From Nocardia inohanensis NBRC 100128 (GTDB lineage: Bacteria > Actinomycetota > Actinomycetes > Mycobacteriales > Mycobacteriaceae): a stretch of 64,000 nt of DNA. How positions within the stretch are numbered: the stretch's first letter is position 1; every line of letters begins with the position of its first letter. Below are positions 39,664 through 49,276 of this stretch, piece after piece. Below the pieces are notes generated by a model, which saw only the letters and a program-made list of their open reading frames with translations, did not search any database and had not been told where the DNA came from. The translations under genes were made by a program, and so were the position numbers. The stretch lies in NCBI RefSeq assembly GCF_001612945.1, contig NZ_BDBK01000001.1, positions 248,001 to 312,000 of the forward strand, written 5' to 3'.

Positions 39664-40479
39664 GTGACCCCCGCGCTCGATCAGGCCCCCGACACCGCCG
39701 ACCATTTCGAGCGCCCGCTCGCGCCGCCGGAGTCGCTGCGGCCGTGGATCACCGACATCGGTCACATCTCCACCCTGCGTGAACTGCCACCCTCGTTCAC
39801 TCATCTGCCGCGTGCGGTCACCACCGTCGTGCTGCGCACCGAACTCTCCGGCCGCCGGGACGCGCTGGTGCTCGGTCCGTATACCCAGGCCAATTACGCC
39901 GCGCCGACCGAACCCGCGGGGTGCCTGCGGTTGCGGCTGGCTCCCGGCGCGGCCCCCGCGCTGCTGGGCGTCCCCGCCGCCGAGCTCACCGATCGCATCC
40001 TGCGCCTGGCTGATCTGCCGGGCCCGGCCGCGGCGCTGGCGGATCACCTCACCGAACTCGCCCCGGAGGACGTGCTCCCGTTCCTGGAAGCCGTACTCCC
40101 ACAGCAGCTCTCGGACGATCCCACCCGTCGTGAGCACCGTCGCCTGCTCGATGCCGCCGTCACGACGCTCACCACCAAGCCCGCCTCCATCCAGTCCTTG
40201 GCCGCCACGCTCGCCGTCAGTGAACGTCAGCTCCGCAATCTGTTCACCACCGGAATCGGCGTCTCGCCCAAGCACTTCGCGCGCATCACCCGGGTCCGCC
40301 AGATCCTCACCGCCGCCGCCAACACCCCCTGGGCGGACCGGGCCACCGCCGCGGGCTATTACGACCAGTCGCATCTCGCCGCCGATTTCCGGGCCCTGAT
40401 GGGCACCACGCCCGCCCGGTTCGCCAAGGGCGCTCTCCCTACTCCCACGCCTTGCCAGGCCCTCGCCTCGATCGGCTGA
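39664..40479 (+). CDS. AraC family transcriptional regulator
   Basis: A 271-residue regulator. The C-terminal AraC double helix-turn-helix includes SIQSLAATLAVSERQLRNLFTTGIGVSPKHFARITR and AGYYDQSHLAADFRALMGTTPARF. The N-terminal half resembles the DUF6597-type ligand domain found in such regulators. Start GTG 39664. It is divergent from the NmrA-like gene across 86 bases and probably controls it in response to a small molecule. Confidence 0.86.
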   Translation: MTPALDQAPDTADHFERPLAPPESLRPWITDIGHISTLRELPPSFTHLPRAVTTVVLRTELSGRRDALVLGPYTQANYAAPTEPAGCLRLRLAPGAAPALLGVPAAELTDRILRLADLPGPAAALADHLTELAPEDVLPFLEAVLPQQLSDDPTRREHRRLLDAAVTTLTTKPASIQSLAATLAVSERQLRNLFTTGIGVSPKHFARITRVRQILTAAANTPWADRATAAGYYDQSHLAADFRALMGTTPARFAKGALPTPTPCQALASIG

Positions 40480-40565
40480 GAGACCGGAGTGTCGAGGGCC
40501 TCGACCGCGTGCGGATCCGTCCGGCCGATGCCGAGCCCGCCCCGATGAGCTACGCACACACAGCA

Positions 40566-40627
40566 AGACGCCGGTTGGTTCGTGCATTCCGCAGGGGGAC
40601 ATGGAATGCGAGAACCAACCGGCGTCT
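40566..40627. terminator. Very long bidirectional terminator hairpin
   Basis: Two 25-base arms (40566-40590 and 40603-40627) that pair with two mismatches around a 12-base loop. It lies between the convergent AraC and sigB genes and is the longest stem seen in the window. Confidence 0.75.
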
Positions 40628-40682
40628 GTGATCGGGCCGGCGCCTCGAGACGGCCCGATGTTCCGGGACGGTCCGAGACCGG

Positions 40683-41651
<969 letters not shown>

Positions 41652-41728
41652 GACTTGCCTCCTGTCGGTGGTGTCTCGCTCCGTTCAACGGACCCGACAT
41701 CAGGAAAGTTCCCCGCCTGAGCTTTCAT

Positions 41729-41751
41729 AAACCGCTTCTGAGCTGCGGTTT
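41729..41751. promoter_or_regulatory. Hairpin in the sigB upstream region
   Basis: Seven-base arms AAACCGC and GCGGTTT around a 9-base loop, followed by TT on the plus strand and preceded by AT-rich sequence. About 80 bases upstream of the sigB start. It could be an operator, a leader hairpin or a terminator protecting sigB from antisense transcription. Confidence 0.35.
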
Positions 41752-42003
41752 TTACGGCGCACGGCTGAGAAGTTCCTGAGAAGCGCGTATCCTGCGGATC
41801 ACGCGCAGCCGGCGAGCGGGCCTCGGTGTCCGGGTGGTTGCCACCGCCGGCGTCGAACTTCGGTTCACGGCAATCGATTACGTCTTATCGGGTCTCTGCC
41901 CTGCCGTATATCCGTTCGAGTGCTGGTGTAACGAGGGAATGCCCCGTGGGATTCCGGGTACAAACACGGCCACCGGTCCAGAGTGACCGGTATCACATTC
42001 AAA

Positions 42004-42036
42004 GAACCGCCGGACACTGGAGATGTCCGGCGGTTC
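42004..42036 (-). terminator. Terminator of the methyltransferase gene
   Basis: Perfect 13-base arms GAACCGCCGGACA/complement with a 7-base loop, 43 bases beyond the methyltransferase stop. On the minus strand it is followed by TTTGAATG. Confidence 0.75.
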
Positions 42037-42078
42037 GGTCGATTCGGAGAGGTGTTCCGCGGCGATCCGGTGAGTCGG

Positions 42079-43614
42079 TCAGCGGGGGTGAATCAGCCCG
42101 TGCCGCACCAAGCCGACCACCACGCCCAGCACCGCGGCCTCGAATTCCGGGGTGGCGGCATCGCCGGTCTCACCGAAGGCGAGCAGCTCCACCAGCTCTC
42201 GCAGCGGCAGGCCGTCCGGGCGCATTCCGGCGAGCAGCGCGGCGGTGGTGTCGTCGACCTCGTGCTGCCAGCGCGGGCCGTCGCCGCGATGCAACCGGGC
42301 CACGCGCTGCTCCCAGCCTGCCGCGCCGGGCAGGTACACGCGCTCGAGCGCGGTCGCCGGATCGACCTCGAAGCGGCTCGCGAGGATGAGCTCCGGATCG
42401 GTCGCCACGGCGCGCAGCCACGCCGAGCGCTCGAAGTATCGAATCGCCTCATCGCCGAGCGGATCGTCGAAACCGTGGGTGAGGTCCTCTGCCAGCAATT
42501 CGGTCGGGCCGTCGATGGCGCGCAGATAGACGAAGCCGAAGCCGACGCCCGCCACCTTGTCGGCGGCGAAGGCATCGAGCCAGGCCGCGGCGCGGGCCTG
42601 GGCGGCCTCCTCGCGCGGATCCAATCCGGCGTCGCGCAGCCAGGTTCCGACGTACAGGGCGGGATCGGCGACATCGCGCTGCACGATCCAGGCATCGATG
42701 CCGTGATCGGGCAGCCAGCTCGCGACGCGGCTGCGCCAGTCCTCGCCTTCGATATGTACCCAGGACGCGAGCAGTGCCGCGGTGCCGCCCGGGGCGAGGA
42801 GCTCCGGAATCCCGGAGATGACCAATTCACTGGCGCCGTCGAGGTGCAGGCCGGAGTCCCGGTAGGTGTGCTCGACGCGGGCGGGGCCGACCACGAACGG
42901 GGGATTGGCGACGATCTGATCGAACACGCGGCCGGCGACGGGTTCGAACCAGGAACCCTCGAGGAATTCGATATCCATCTCGTTCAGCGCGGCGGACGCC
43001 CGCGCCAGCCACAGGGCGCGCTCGTTCACGTCGGTGCCGGTGACGACCCGCCCGTAAGACATGGCGTGCACCGCCTGCACCCCGCAGCCGGTGCCGAGAT
43101 CGAGCACGGTGCCGGTGGCGCGGGTGGGGGTGGCGCGCAGCAGCGACAGCGACGCCTGGCCGACACCGAGGACGTGATCGGTATCGAGGGCGCGGCGGCG
43201 CATGGAGTCGTCGAGGTCCGAGAACACCCAGCGGGTGCCCTGGCCGAGGTCGAGCGGGCGCAGGTCCAGGGCGGCGCGGATCGCGTCACCGTCACGCTCG
43301 AGCAGTCCGGCGGTGACGGCGCGGCCGATATCGACCGGCGAAAGCGCGGCCGCCACTGCGTCTTCCGGCATGGGATCGCCGAGCAGCAGCAGGCGCACCA
43401 GGGTGCCGAGCTCGCCGAGCCCGGCGGCGGCGCGGCGCACCGGCACCGGTTCGCCGCGGCCGAGGGCGGCGTGCGCGTCGTCGCCGAGCGCTGCCAGGAG
43501 CGTGTCGGCGTTGTAGCCGACCCGGATCAGCGCGGCGCGTAGGTCCGGGGCCAGCTCGGCGAGCGGGGAGGCGGTGGTCGGCGAGCGCAGATCCAGGGAG
43601 CGATTCGTCGGCAT
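42079..43614 (-). CDS. SAM-dependent methyltransferase, RsmC/PrmC-like (NPPF motif)
   Basis: A 511-residue protein. An N-terminal helical domain (about 1-160, DUF7059-like) precedes a class I methyltransferase with VLDLGTGCGVQAVHAM for SAM and IVANPPFV, the N6-type motif of enzymes that methylate adenine/guanine exocyclic amines or glutamine. A further 150-residue helical C-terminal domain follows. ATG 43614 is used; TTG 43632 has a better GGAAGG ribosome site and would add six residues. Probable target is rRNA or a translation protein; not shown by sequence. Confidence 0.8.
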   Translation of the reverse strand: MPTNRSLDLRSPTTASPLAELAPDLRAALIRVGYNADTLLAALGDDAHAALGRGEPVPVRRAAAGLGELGTLVRLLLLGDPMPEDAVAAALSPVDIGRAVTAGLLERDGDAIRAALDLRPLDLGQGTRWVFSDLDDSMRRRALDTDHVLGVGQASLSLLRATPTRATGTVLDLGTGCGVQAVHAMSYGRVVTGTDVNERALWLARASAALNEMDIEFLEGSWFEPVAGRVFDQIVANPPFVVGPARVEHTYRDSGLHLDGASELVISGIPELLAPGGTAALLASWVHIEGEDWRSRVASWLPDHGIDAWIVQRDVADPALYVGTWLRDAGLDPREEAAQARAAAWLDAFAADKVAGVGFGFVYLRAIDGPTELLAEDLTHGFDDPLGDEAIRYFERSAWLRAVATDPELILASRFEVDPATALERVYLPGAAGWEQRVARLHRGDGPRWQHEVDDTTAALLAGMRPDGLPLRELVELLAFGETGDAATPEFEAAVLGVVVGLVRHGLIHPR

Positions 43615-43826
43615 GAGAGCGAACTCTGCCAAAGCAACCTTCCGGCATTCGGCGGCGGGGCGGTTTCGGCGGCCCGCGGTGGCGGGAAACCGATCGGTTG
43701 CTGGGCGTGCGCCCTGTGAACCGAGCCTCACTTCGCCGCTGAATCGCGGCCCCACCTGCGGTTATTTCGCCCGTTCGGAAGCGTGATCGTTGCTACTGTG
43801 ACCTGGCTCACGAGGAGGTATCGCAG

Positions 43827-44165
43827 TTGACTACCGAAACCGAAACCGGCGGGCCGGCTCCCGACTGGTCACCCACCTACGACAGCCCCGAATTCCAGCG
43901 ACTCCGCCGCCGATTCCGCGTCTTCGTCTTTCCGATGACCGCGTTCTTCCTGGCCTGGTACGCCCTGTATGTACTGCTCGCCGACTACGCGCACGAGTTC
44001 ATGTCCGAAAAGCTCTTCGGCAATATCACGGTCGGGCTGGTGCTCGGCCTGCTCCAGTTCGTCTCGACCTTCGTCATCACCGGCCTGTACGTGCGCTACG
44101 CGGATCGGCGGCTGGACCCGATCGCGGACGAGTTGCGTACCGATCTGGAAGGACCGGTCCGATGA
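43827..44165 (+). CDS. DUF485 small membrane protein of a monocarboxylate transporter
   Basis: A 112-residue protein with two membrane helices (MTAFFLAWYALYVLLADY and VGLVLGLLQFVSTFVITGLYV), the DUF485 pattern. Such proteins are encoded directly before SSS-family acetate/monocarboxylate transporters (MctB before MctC in Corynebacterium, YjcH before ActP in E. coli) and probably help assembly or activity. Start is TTG 43827, with GAGGAGG 8 bases upstream. The 4-base ATGA overlap couples it to the transporter. Confidence 0.88.
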   Translation: MTTETETGGPAPDWSPTYDSPEFQRLRRRFRVFVFPMTAFFLAWYALYVLLADYAHEFMSEKLFGNITVGLVLGLLQFVSTFVITGLYVRYADRRLDPIADELRTDLEGPVR

Positions 44166-45775
44166 ACGCACCGCTCGCCGCCGCCGTCGAAGGCAGCCGC
44201 CCGCTGCTCAATATCTCCATCTTCGCGGCCTTCGTGGTGGTCACGCTGGTGATCGTGTTCCGGGCCAGCCGCGATACCCGCACGGCCGCAGACTATTACG
44301 CCGCCGGCCGGGCCTTCTCCGGACCGCAGAACGGGATCGCCATCTCCGGCGACTACCTGTCGGCGGCCAGCTTCCTGGGCATCGCGGGAGCCATCGCGTT
44401 GTACGGGTACGACGGCTTCCTCTACTCGATCGGCTTCCTGGTGGCGTGGCTGGTGGCGCTGCTGCTGGTGGCCGAATTGCTCAGGAACACCGGCAAATTC
44501 ACGCTCGGGGATGTGCTGGCCTTCCGGATGAAGCAGCGCCCGGTACGGGCGGCCGCGGCCACTTCCACGCTGGCGGTCAGCCTCTTCTACCTGCTGGCGC
44601 AGATGGCCGGTGCGGGGGTGCTGGTCTCGCTGCTGCTGGGCGTATCCGGTACTGCCGGACAGAATCTGGTGATCGCGGTGGTCGGCGCGATCATGATCGT
44701 CTACGTGCTCGTGGGCGGGATGAAGGGCACCACCTGGGTGCAGATCGTCAAGGCGGTGCTGCTCATCGGCGCGGCCGGGGCGATGACCTTGTGGGTGCTC
44801 GCGCGGTACGGGTTCAATTTGTCCAGTCTGTTGCAGGCCGCGGTCGATCACGGCGGCAAGGTGGGGGAGCGGTTGCTCGAACCCGGCGTGCGCTACGGCA
44901 AGAACGAGACCACCAAGCTCGACTTCCTTTCTCTCGCATTGGCTCTGGTGCTGGGCACGGCGGGGCTGCCGCATGTGCTGATGCGGTTCTATACCGTGCC
45001 GACGGCCAAGGACGCGCGGCGCTCGGTGGTGTGGGCGATCGGGCTGATCGGAGTGTTCTATCTGTTCACGCTGGTGCTCGGGTACGGCGCGGGGGCGCTG
45101 GTCGGACCGGAGAAGATCGCCAAAGCGCCGGGGAAGGAGAACGCTGCCGCACCGTTGCTCGCGCTCGAGCTGGGCGGGCCGGTGCTGCTGGGATTCGTTG
45201 CGGCCGTTGCCTTCGCGACGATTCTGGCGGTGGTGGCGGGGCTGACCATCACGGCTTCGGCGTCGTTCGCGCACGACGTGTACGCCAATGTGATCAAGAA
45301 GGGCAGTGGTGAGGGTAAGGACAGCGAGGTGCGGGTCGCGCGTATCACCGCGGTGGTGATCGGCGCGCTGGCCATCGTGGGCGGGATCCTGGCCAAGAAC
45401 CAGAACGTGGCTTTCCTGGTGGCCCTTGCCTTTGCGGTGGCGGCGTCGGCAAACCTACCGACCATTCTGTATTCATTGTTCTGGCGGCGCTTCAATACCG
45501 CCGGAGCGCTGTGGAGTATCTACGGCGGGCTGGCCATCACCATCGTACTGATCGTGTTCTCGCCGGCGGTCTCGGGCGCACCCACCTCCATGCTCAAAAC
45601 CGTTGACTTCCATTGGTTCCCGCTGTCCAACCCGGGGCTGGTCTCCATCCCCGCCTCGTTCGCGCTGGGGTGGCTGGGCACCCTGTTGTCCAGGGAGCGA
45701 AACGACGCCAAGTACGAAGAGATGCAGGTGCGATCGCTGACCGGCGCGGGCGCGGAAAAGGCTGTCCAGCACTGA
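44162..45775 (+). CDS. SSS family sodium or proton-coupled monocarboxylate (acetate) transporter, MctC/ActP-like
   Basis: A 537-residue polytopic protein, about 13 helices. DYYAAGRAFSGPQNGIAISGDYLSAASFLGIAG is the SSS N-terminal signature, GTAGLPHVLMRFYTVPTAKDARRS the central one, and ATILAVVAGLTITASASFAHDVY the Na-binding helix. With the DUF485 partner it matches the acetate/pyruvate/propionate importers ActP and MctC. It is followed by a very AT-rich gap and then the Fo cluster, so transport and Fo genes are probably separate transcripts. Confidence 0.88.
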   Translation: MNAPLAAAVEGSRPLLNISIFAAFVVVTLVIVFRASRDTRTAADYYAAGRAFSGPQNGIAISGDYLSAASFLGIAGAIALYGYDGFLYSIGFLVAWLVALLLVAELLRNTGKFTLGDVLAFRMKQRPVRAAAATSTLAVSLFYLLAQMAGAGVLVSLLLGVSGTAGQNLVIAVVGAIMIVYVLVGGMKGTTWVQIVKAVLLIGAAGAMTLWVLARYGFNLSSLLQAAVDHGGKVGERLLEPGVRYGKNETTKLDFLSLALALVLGTAGLPHVLMRFYTVPTAKDARRSVVWAIGLIGVFYLFTLVLGYGAGALVGPEKIAKAPGKENAAAPLLALELGGPVLLGFVAAVAFATILAVVAGLTITASASFAHDVYANVIKKGSGEGKDSEVRVARITAVVIGALAIVGGILAKNQNVAFLVALAFAVAASANLPTILYSLFWRRFNTAGALWSIYGGLAITIVLIVFSPAVSGAPTSMLKTVDFHWFPLSNPGLVSIPASFALGWLGTLLSRERNDAKYEEMQVRSLTGAGAEKAVQH

Positions 45776-45939
45776 TATCGGAAAATTGTCGCGGAAAATT
45801 AACTGAATGATCTTGATAAATATCAAGATCAAAGATTTGAAGATCAGAATTATTGCCGCGCAACGTGGTTGGGCTGTGTATGCTATTGATCATGCACGGC
45901 CCCACTACGAGGTGGGATGAGGGCGAGGCGGTGTCGTAA
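45776..45939 (+). promoter_or_regulatory. AT-rich control region of the Fo cluster with an FNR-type dyad
   Basis: Counting 45781-45860 gives 26 G/C in 80 bases, against about 70% in nearby genes. At 45809-45830 is a perfect dyad with 10-base arms GATCTTGATA/TATCAAGATC separated by AA. Its core, 45813-45826, is TTGAT-AAAT-ATCAA, exactly the E. coli FNR consensus TTGAT-N4-ATCAA. CGGAAAATT occurs twice, at 45779 and 45792, 13 bases apart. No promoter hexamers could be assigned with confidence. A possible 19-codon leader ORF (45880-45939) ends directly at the atpI start. No Crp/Fnr gene is in the window. Confidence 0.6.
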
Positions 45940-46320
45940 GTGGACGTCAACAGGCTCCGAATGCGCCGCGCGACTGCAATTGCACTCGCGGTAGGCGTAC
46001 TGGCGTTGATGGCTGCTGGAGTGTTCGATCGATTGTTGCTGGGTGTTTTCATAAGCGCCGGTTTAGGACTCGGCTGGCTGAATGCCCAGATAACCTGGAT
46101 GTCCATTGTGCGCATCACCGATTCGGAAACACCCAGCAAGCAGAAGATGGCGCTGTCGTCTGCCTCCCGTTTGCTGCTGCTGACCGGCCTGGCCATCGTG
46201 GTCGCCATGTTCACGCGGCCCTACGGCATCGGAATCTTCTTCGGCTTAGCGCTATTTCAGATCATCCTGGTACTCCACACCGTGGTGCCCGAGGTGAAAG
46301 GGCTTCGGCAATCCTCATGA
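45940..46320 (+). CDS. atpI: ATP synthase protein AtpI
   Basis: A 126-residue membrane protein with about four hydrophobic segments, including [30 protein letters not shown] and a C-terminal [19 protein letters not shown]. AtpI usually opens bacterial atp operons and is thought to help c-ring assembly or ion supply. Start GTG 45940; it ends in an ATGA overlap with atpB. It is the first gene of the five-gene Fo cluster. Confidence 0.8.
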   Translation: MDVNRLRMRRATAIALAVGVLALMAAGVFDRLLLGVFISAGLGLGWLNAQITWMSIVRITDSETPSKQKMALSSASRLLLLTGLAIVVAMFTRPYGIGIFFGLALFQIILVLHTVVPEVKGLRQSS

Positions 46321-47108
46321 CGCTTCCCATTGCTTCGTTAGCTCAGACGACTTTTTCCACGACTCTGGCCGCCGAAGGGGACTCGGAGCCGAAGATCCAT
46401 GTGGGCGAACACGCCGTCGCCGAGCTGTGGGGTCTCGAGTTCAATATCGACACCATCGTCTCGACCTCGGTGGCCGCGCTCATCGTGCTGGCCCTGGCCT
46501 TCTACCTGCGGATCAAGCTGACCTCGGGCGTGCCCAACGGTGTCCAGCTGTTCTTCGAATCGGTCACGGTCGCTATGCGAAACCAGGTCGAGGGCGCCAT
46601 CGGCATGAAGGTCGCGCCGTTCGCGCTGCCCCTGGCGGTCACCCTGTTCACCTTCATCCTGCTGTCCAACTGGCTCTCCATCCTGCCGGTGCAGTACGGC
46701 GACGGCGAACTCATCGCACCGCCCGCCTCGGACGTCAATTTCGTCTACGCGCTGGCGCTGTTCGTGTTCCTGTTCTACCAAGGCGCGGGCATCTGGCGGC
46801 GCGGCGCGGGCAATCACGCCAAACAATTGCTCAAGGGCCACACCGGTTGGGGCCCCATGATTTTCATCAATGTGATCGAGGAGATCGCCAAACCGCTGTC
46901 GCTGTCCCTGCGACTCTTCGGCAATATGTTCGCCGGCGGTGTGATGGTCGCCGTCATCACCTTGTTCCCGTTCTGGATCAGCTGGGGTCCGAATGCCGTC
47001 TGGAAACTCTTCGACCTCTTCGTCGGAGCCATTCAGGCATTCATCTTCTCCCTGCTGACCGTCCTGTACTTCAGCCAGTCGATGTCGCTGGAGCATGAGA
47101 AACACTGA
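46317..47108 (+). CDS. atpB: ATP synthase Fo subunit a
   Basis: A 263-residue polytopic protein, close in length and sequence to mycobacterial Atp[46 protein letters not shown], and [23 protein letters not shown]199 in this last motif is the essential Arg that faces the c-ring carboxylate. [26 protein letters not shown] completes the family pattern. The key residue being present argues for a working proton channel. It is 44 bases ahead of atpE. Confidence 0.93.
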   Translation: MTLPIASLAQTTFSTTLAAEGDSEPKIHVGEHAVAELWGLEFNIDTIVSTSVAALIVLALAFYLRIKLTSGVPNGVQLFFESVTVAMRNQVEGAIGMKVAPFALPLAVTLFTFILLSNWLSILPVQYGDGELIAPPASDVNFVYALALFVFLFYQGAGIWRRGAGNHAKQLLKGHTGWGPMIFINVIEEIAKPLSLSLRLFGNMFAGGVMVAVITLFPFWISWGPNAVWKLFDLFVGAIQAFIFSLLTVLYFSQSMSLEHEKH

Positions 47109-47149
47109 ACGACACTGTCGTTCGGGCAATAATTCCGATAAGGAAGTGA

Positions 47150-47404
<255 letters not shown>

Positions 47405-47412
47405 GCGAAATC

Positions 47413-47919
47413 ATGTCTCCAAGAACAGATGTCGAAGCCTCGGGGAACTTCCTGATCCCCAACGGCACCTTCTTCGCCGAGCTGGCGATCTTCCTGATCG
47501 TGCTCGGAGTCATCTGGTTCTTCGTCGTCCCGCCGATCCGGAAGGTATTGGCGGAACGGGAGGCACGGGTCGAACGCACGACGGCGACCGCCAAGGAAGC
47601 CAACGAGATATTCGGCGACGCGCAAGAGCGCTATCAGACCGCCATGGAGAAGGCCCGATCCGAGGCCGCCGAGATACGCAATCAAGCGCGTGCCGAAGGC
47701 CGGGCCATCCTCGAGGAATTGCGCGCCGAAGCGCAGCAGGAAGCGGACAGCATCGTGGCCGAGTCCACGGCACACCTACGTGCCGAGGCCGACCAGGTCG
47801 CCGCCGAACTACGCGAATCAGTCGAACCGCTCGCCCAGAATTTGGCCGATCGGATGCTCGGCGTGAACGACCGTGCCCGGACCAGTGCCGGCCACCAGAG
47901 AGGACGGGGGTCATCGTGA
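47413..47919 (+). CDS. atpF: ATP synthase Fo subunit b
   Basis: A 168-residue stator protein: NFLIPNGTFFAELAIFLIVLGVIWFFVVPPIRKVLAERE is the membrane helix and its cytoplasmic border, followed by a long alanine/glutamate-rich coiled coil to about residue 150. It parallels mycobacterial AtpF in length. ATG 47413 lies 8 bases after the atpE stop. It overlaps the following b-prime gene by GTGA. Confidence 0.92.
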   Translation: MSPRTDVEASGNFLIPNGTFFAELAIFLIVLGVIWFFVVPPIRKVLAEREARVERTTATAKEANEIFGDAQERYQTAMEKARSEAAEIRNQARAEGRAILEELRAEAQQEADSIVAESTAHLRAEADQVAAELRESVEPLAQNLADRMLGVNDRARTSAGHQRGRGSS

Positions 47920-48500
47920 TCCTCACCGACGGCATACTCGCCGCCGAAGGACTGTACGACATCACCTTCGATTGGCCCGTCTTCCTGAGTCAGCTATTCG
48001 GGTTCGTAGTGATCGTCTGGTTCATCGTGAAATACATTGCGCCATACGTGAAGACGATCATGACCAAGGCTCAGGACACCGTCCGCAAACAGCTCGAGGA
48101 GAGCGAACAGGCGGCGACCCGGCTGGAGAACGCCAAAGCGGCGTACGACAGCGCCATGTCCGAAGCCCAGAGCGAACTCGAGCGCATGCGCGAGGAAGCC
48201 CGCGTCGACGCCGACCGCATCATCGCTCAGATGCGCGAGGCCGCCGCCGCGGAGGTCGAACGGGTGCGCCGCCAGGGCCGCGATCAGATCCTGCAATTCC
48301 GCAGGCAGCTGATCCGGGACCTGGAGGTCGATCTCTCGGCCGCCATGCTGGCGCTCACCGAGGAGAAGGTGCGCGAGCACATCAGCACCCCGCAGGCGCG
48401 CTCGGAGAGCATCGAGAAGTTCCTCGAAGATCTCGAAGCCCTCGCCAACTCCGCTCCCGCCCCGGCCGTGCCGCGTCAGCCACAGCCGAAGCGCAACTGA
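47916..48500 (+). CDS. Stand-alone b-prime-like subunit (front half of a b-delta fusion, delta part absent)
   Basis: A 194-residue protein from GTG 47916. One membrane helix (VFLSQLFGFVVIVWFIVKYIAPYV) leads into a coiled coil QDTVRKQLEESEQAATRLENAK and onward. This aligns by eye with residues about 1-165 of the mycobacterial b-delta fusion AtpH, down to the VDRFLDQLDA-like end (here IEKFLEDLEA). In mycobacteria the same chain continues for some 270 residues as subunit delta. Here it stops after a Pro-rich tail ending PQPKRN and the next gene, 11 bases on, is convergent. So the stator anchor to F1 is missing and no alpha, gamma, beta or epsilon gene follows. Confidence 0.88.
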   Translation: MILTDGILAAEGLYDITFDWPVFLSQLFGFVVIVWFIVKYIAPYVKTIMTKAQDTVRKQLEESEQAATRLENAKAAYDSAMSEAQSELERMREEARVDADRIIAQMREAAAAEVERVRRQGRDQILQFRRQLIRDLEVDLSAAMLALTEEKVREHISTPQARSESIEKFLEDLEALANSAPAPAVPRQPQPKRN

Positions 48501-48511
48501 ATCATCGAGCG

Positions 48512-49240
48512 TCAGGCCGGTTCCCGGCCGGTCAGGCAGTACGGCTGACCGGCCGGGTCGGTCATGACCAGCCACCCCTGCCCGCGCTCCACGCGGCGCG
48601 CGCCCAGCTTTTCGTGCCAGGCGGCGGTGGCCTCGAAATCGGTGCAGGCCAGATCCAGATGCGCCGAGGTCGGCCGGTCTTCCTCGAGGCGTTGCAGCAG
48701 TAGGCCGATGGGCAGTGCCGGATCGGCGGTGAGCCGGGAGTATTCGGGCAGACTGCCCTGTCTCCAGTGCCAGCCGGTGAGTTCGGTCCAGAACCGCACC
48801 TCGTCCTCGTGGTCCGACGCGCCGATATCCACGCACACCTGATCCAGCCGGCTGCGATCACCGTCCGGCCCGGTCACGGTCGGCGCGAGTTCGCCCGTGC
48901 TCGGGCTCGCCGGGGTAAGGCAGAACGTCATGCCGTGCGGCGATTTCAGGACCATGTAGTCGGGATGTTCGAGCACCAGCGTCGCGCCCAGCCTCGTCGC
49001 TCGCTCGGTCTCGGCCGCGACATCGTCGACATCCAGATCGAGGTGCACCCGCGCGTGATCGGGCACCGCCTGCATTTTCAGCGTCGGCGCACCGGAATCC
49101 GGTAGCAGCGTGACGAATTCGGAGTTCTCGCCGCGCTTGGCCGAGAGCGTGGTGCCGGTCACCGCCGACCAGAACTCCGCGCATTCGTCGAACTGCGTTG
49201 CGGGACGGTCGAGAAACGCCCAGATCCATCGAATCGTCAT
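48512..49240 (-). CDS. Two-domain VOC (glyoxalase-like) protein
   Basis: A 242-residue protein with two VOC domains: residues about 3-115 (IRWIWAFLDRPATQFDECAEFWSAVTGTTL through SPHGMTFCL) and about 128-240 (LDQVCVDIGASDHEDEVRFWTELTGWHWRQ through DPAGQPYCL). Internal duplication is typical of antibiotic-binding or dioxygenase-like members. ATG 49240 has GGGAGA upstream. It is convergent with the Fo cluster, 11 bases apart, and has no visible link to it. Confidence 0.85.
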   Translation of the reverse strand: MTIRWIWAFLDRPATQFDECAEFWSAVTGTTLSAKRGENSEFVTLLPDSGAPTLKMQAVPDHARVHLDLDVDDVAAETERATRLGATLVLEHPDYMVLKSPHGMTFCLTPASPSTGELAPTVTGPDGDRSRLDQVCVDIGASDHEDEVRFWTELTGWHWRQGSLPEYSRLTADPALPIGLLLQRLEEDRPTSAHLDLACTDFEATAAWHEKLGARRVERGQGWLVMTDPAGQPYCLTGREPA

Positions 49241-49276
49241 GCTGTCTCCCATCATTCGCGAACTGCGATATCGACG

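Larger units (their letters stand above)
41652..42078. other. 427-base intergenic region upstream of sigB
   Basis: No gene is visible. It should hold the sigB promoter(s). Two hairpins are listed separately: 41729-41751 within the sigB leader or promoter zone, and 42004-42036 next to the methyltransferase stop. The long leader leaves room for more than one sigB promoter; I could not assign hexamers with confidence. Confidence 0.6.

Noticed and set aside
45880..45939. 19-codon ORF before atpI as a regulatory leader peptide
   Set aside because: No codon bias towards a regulatory amino acid and no clear attenuator; it may simply be open sequence.
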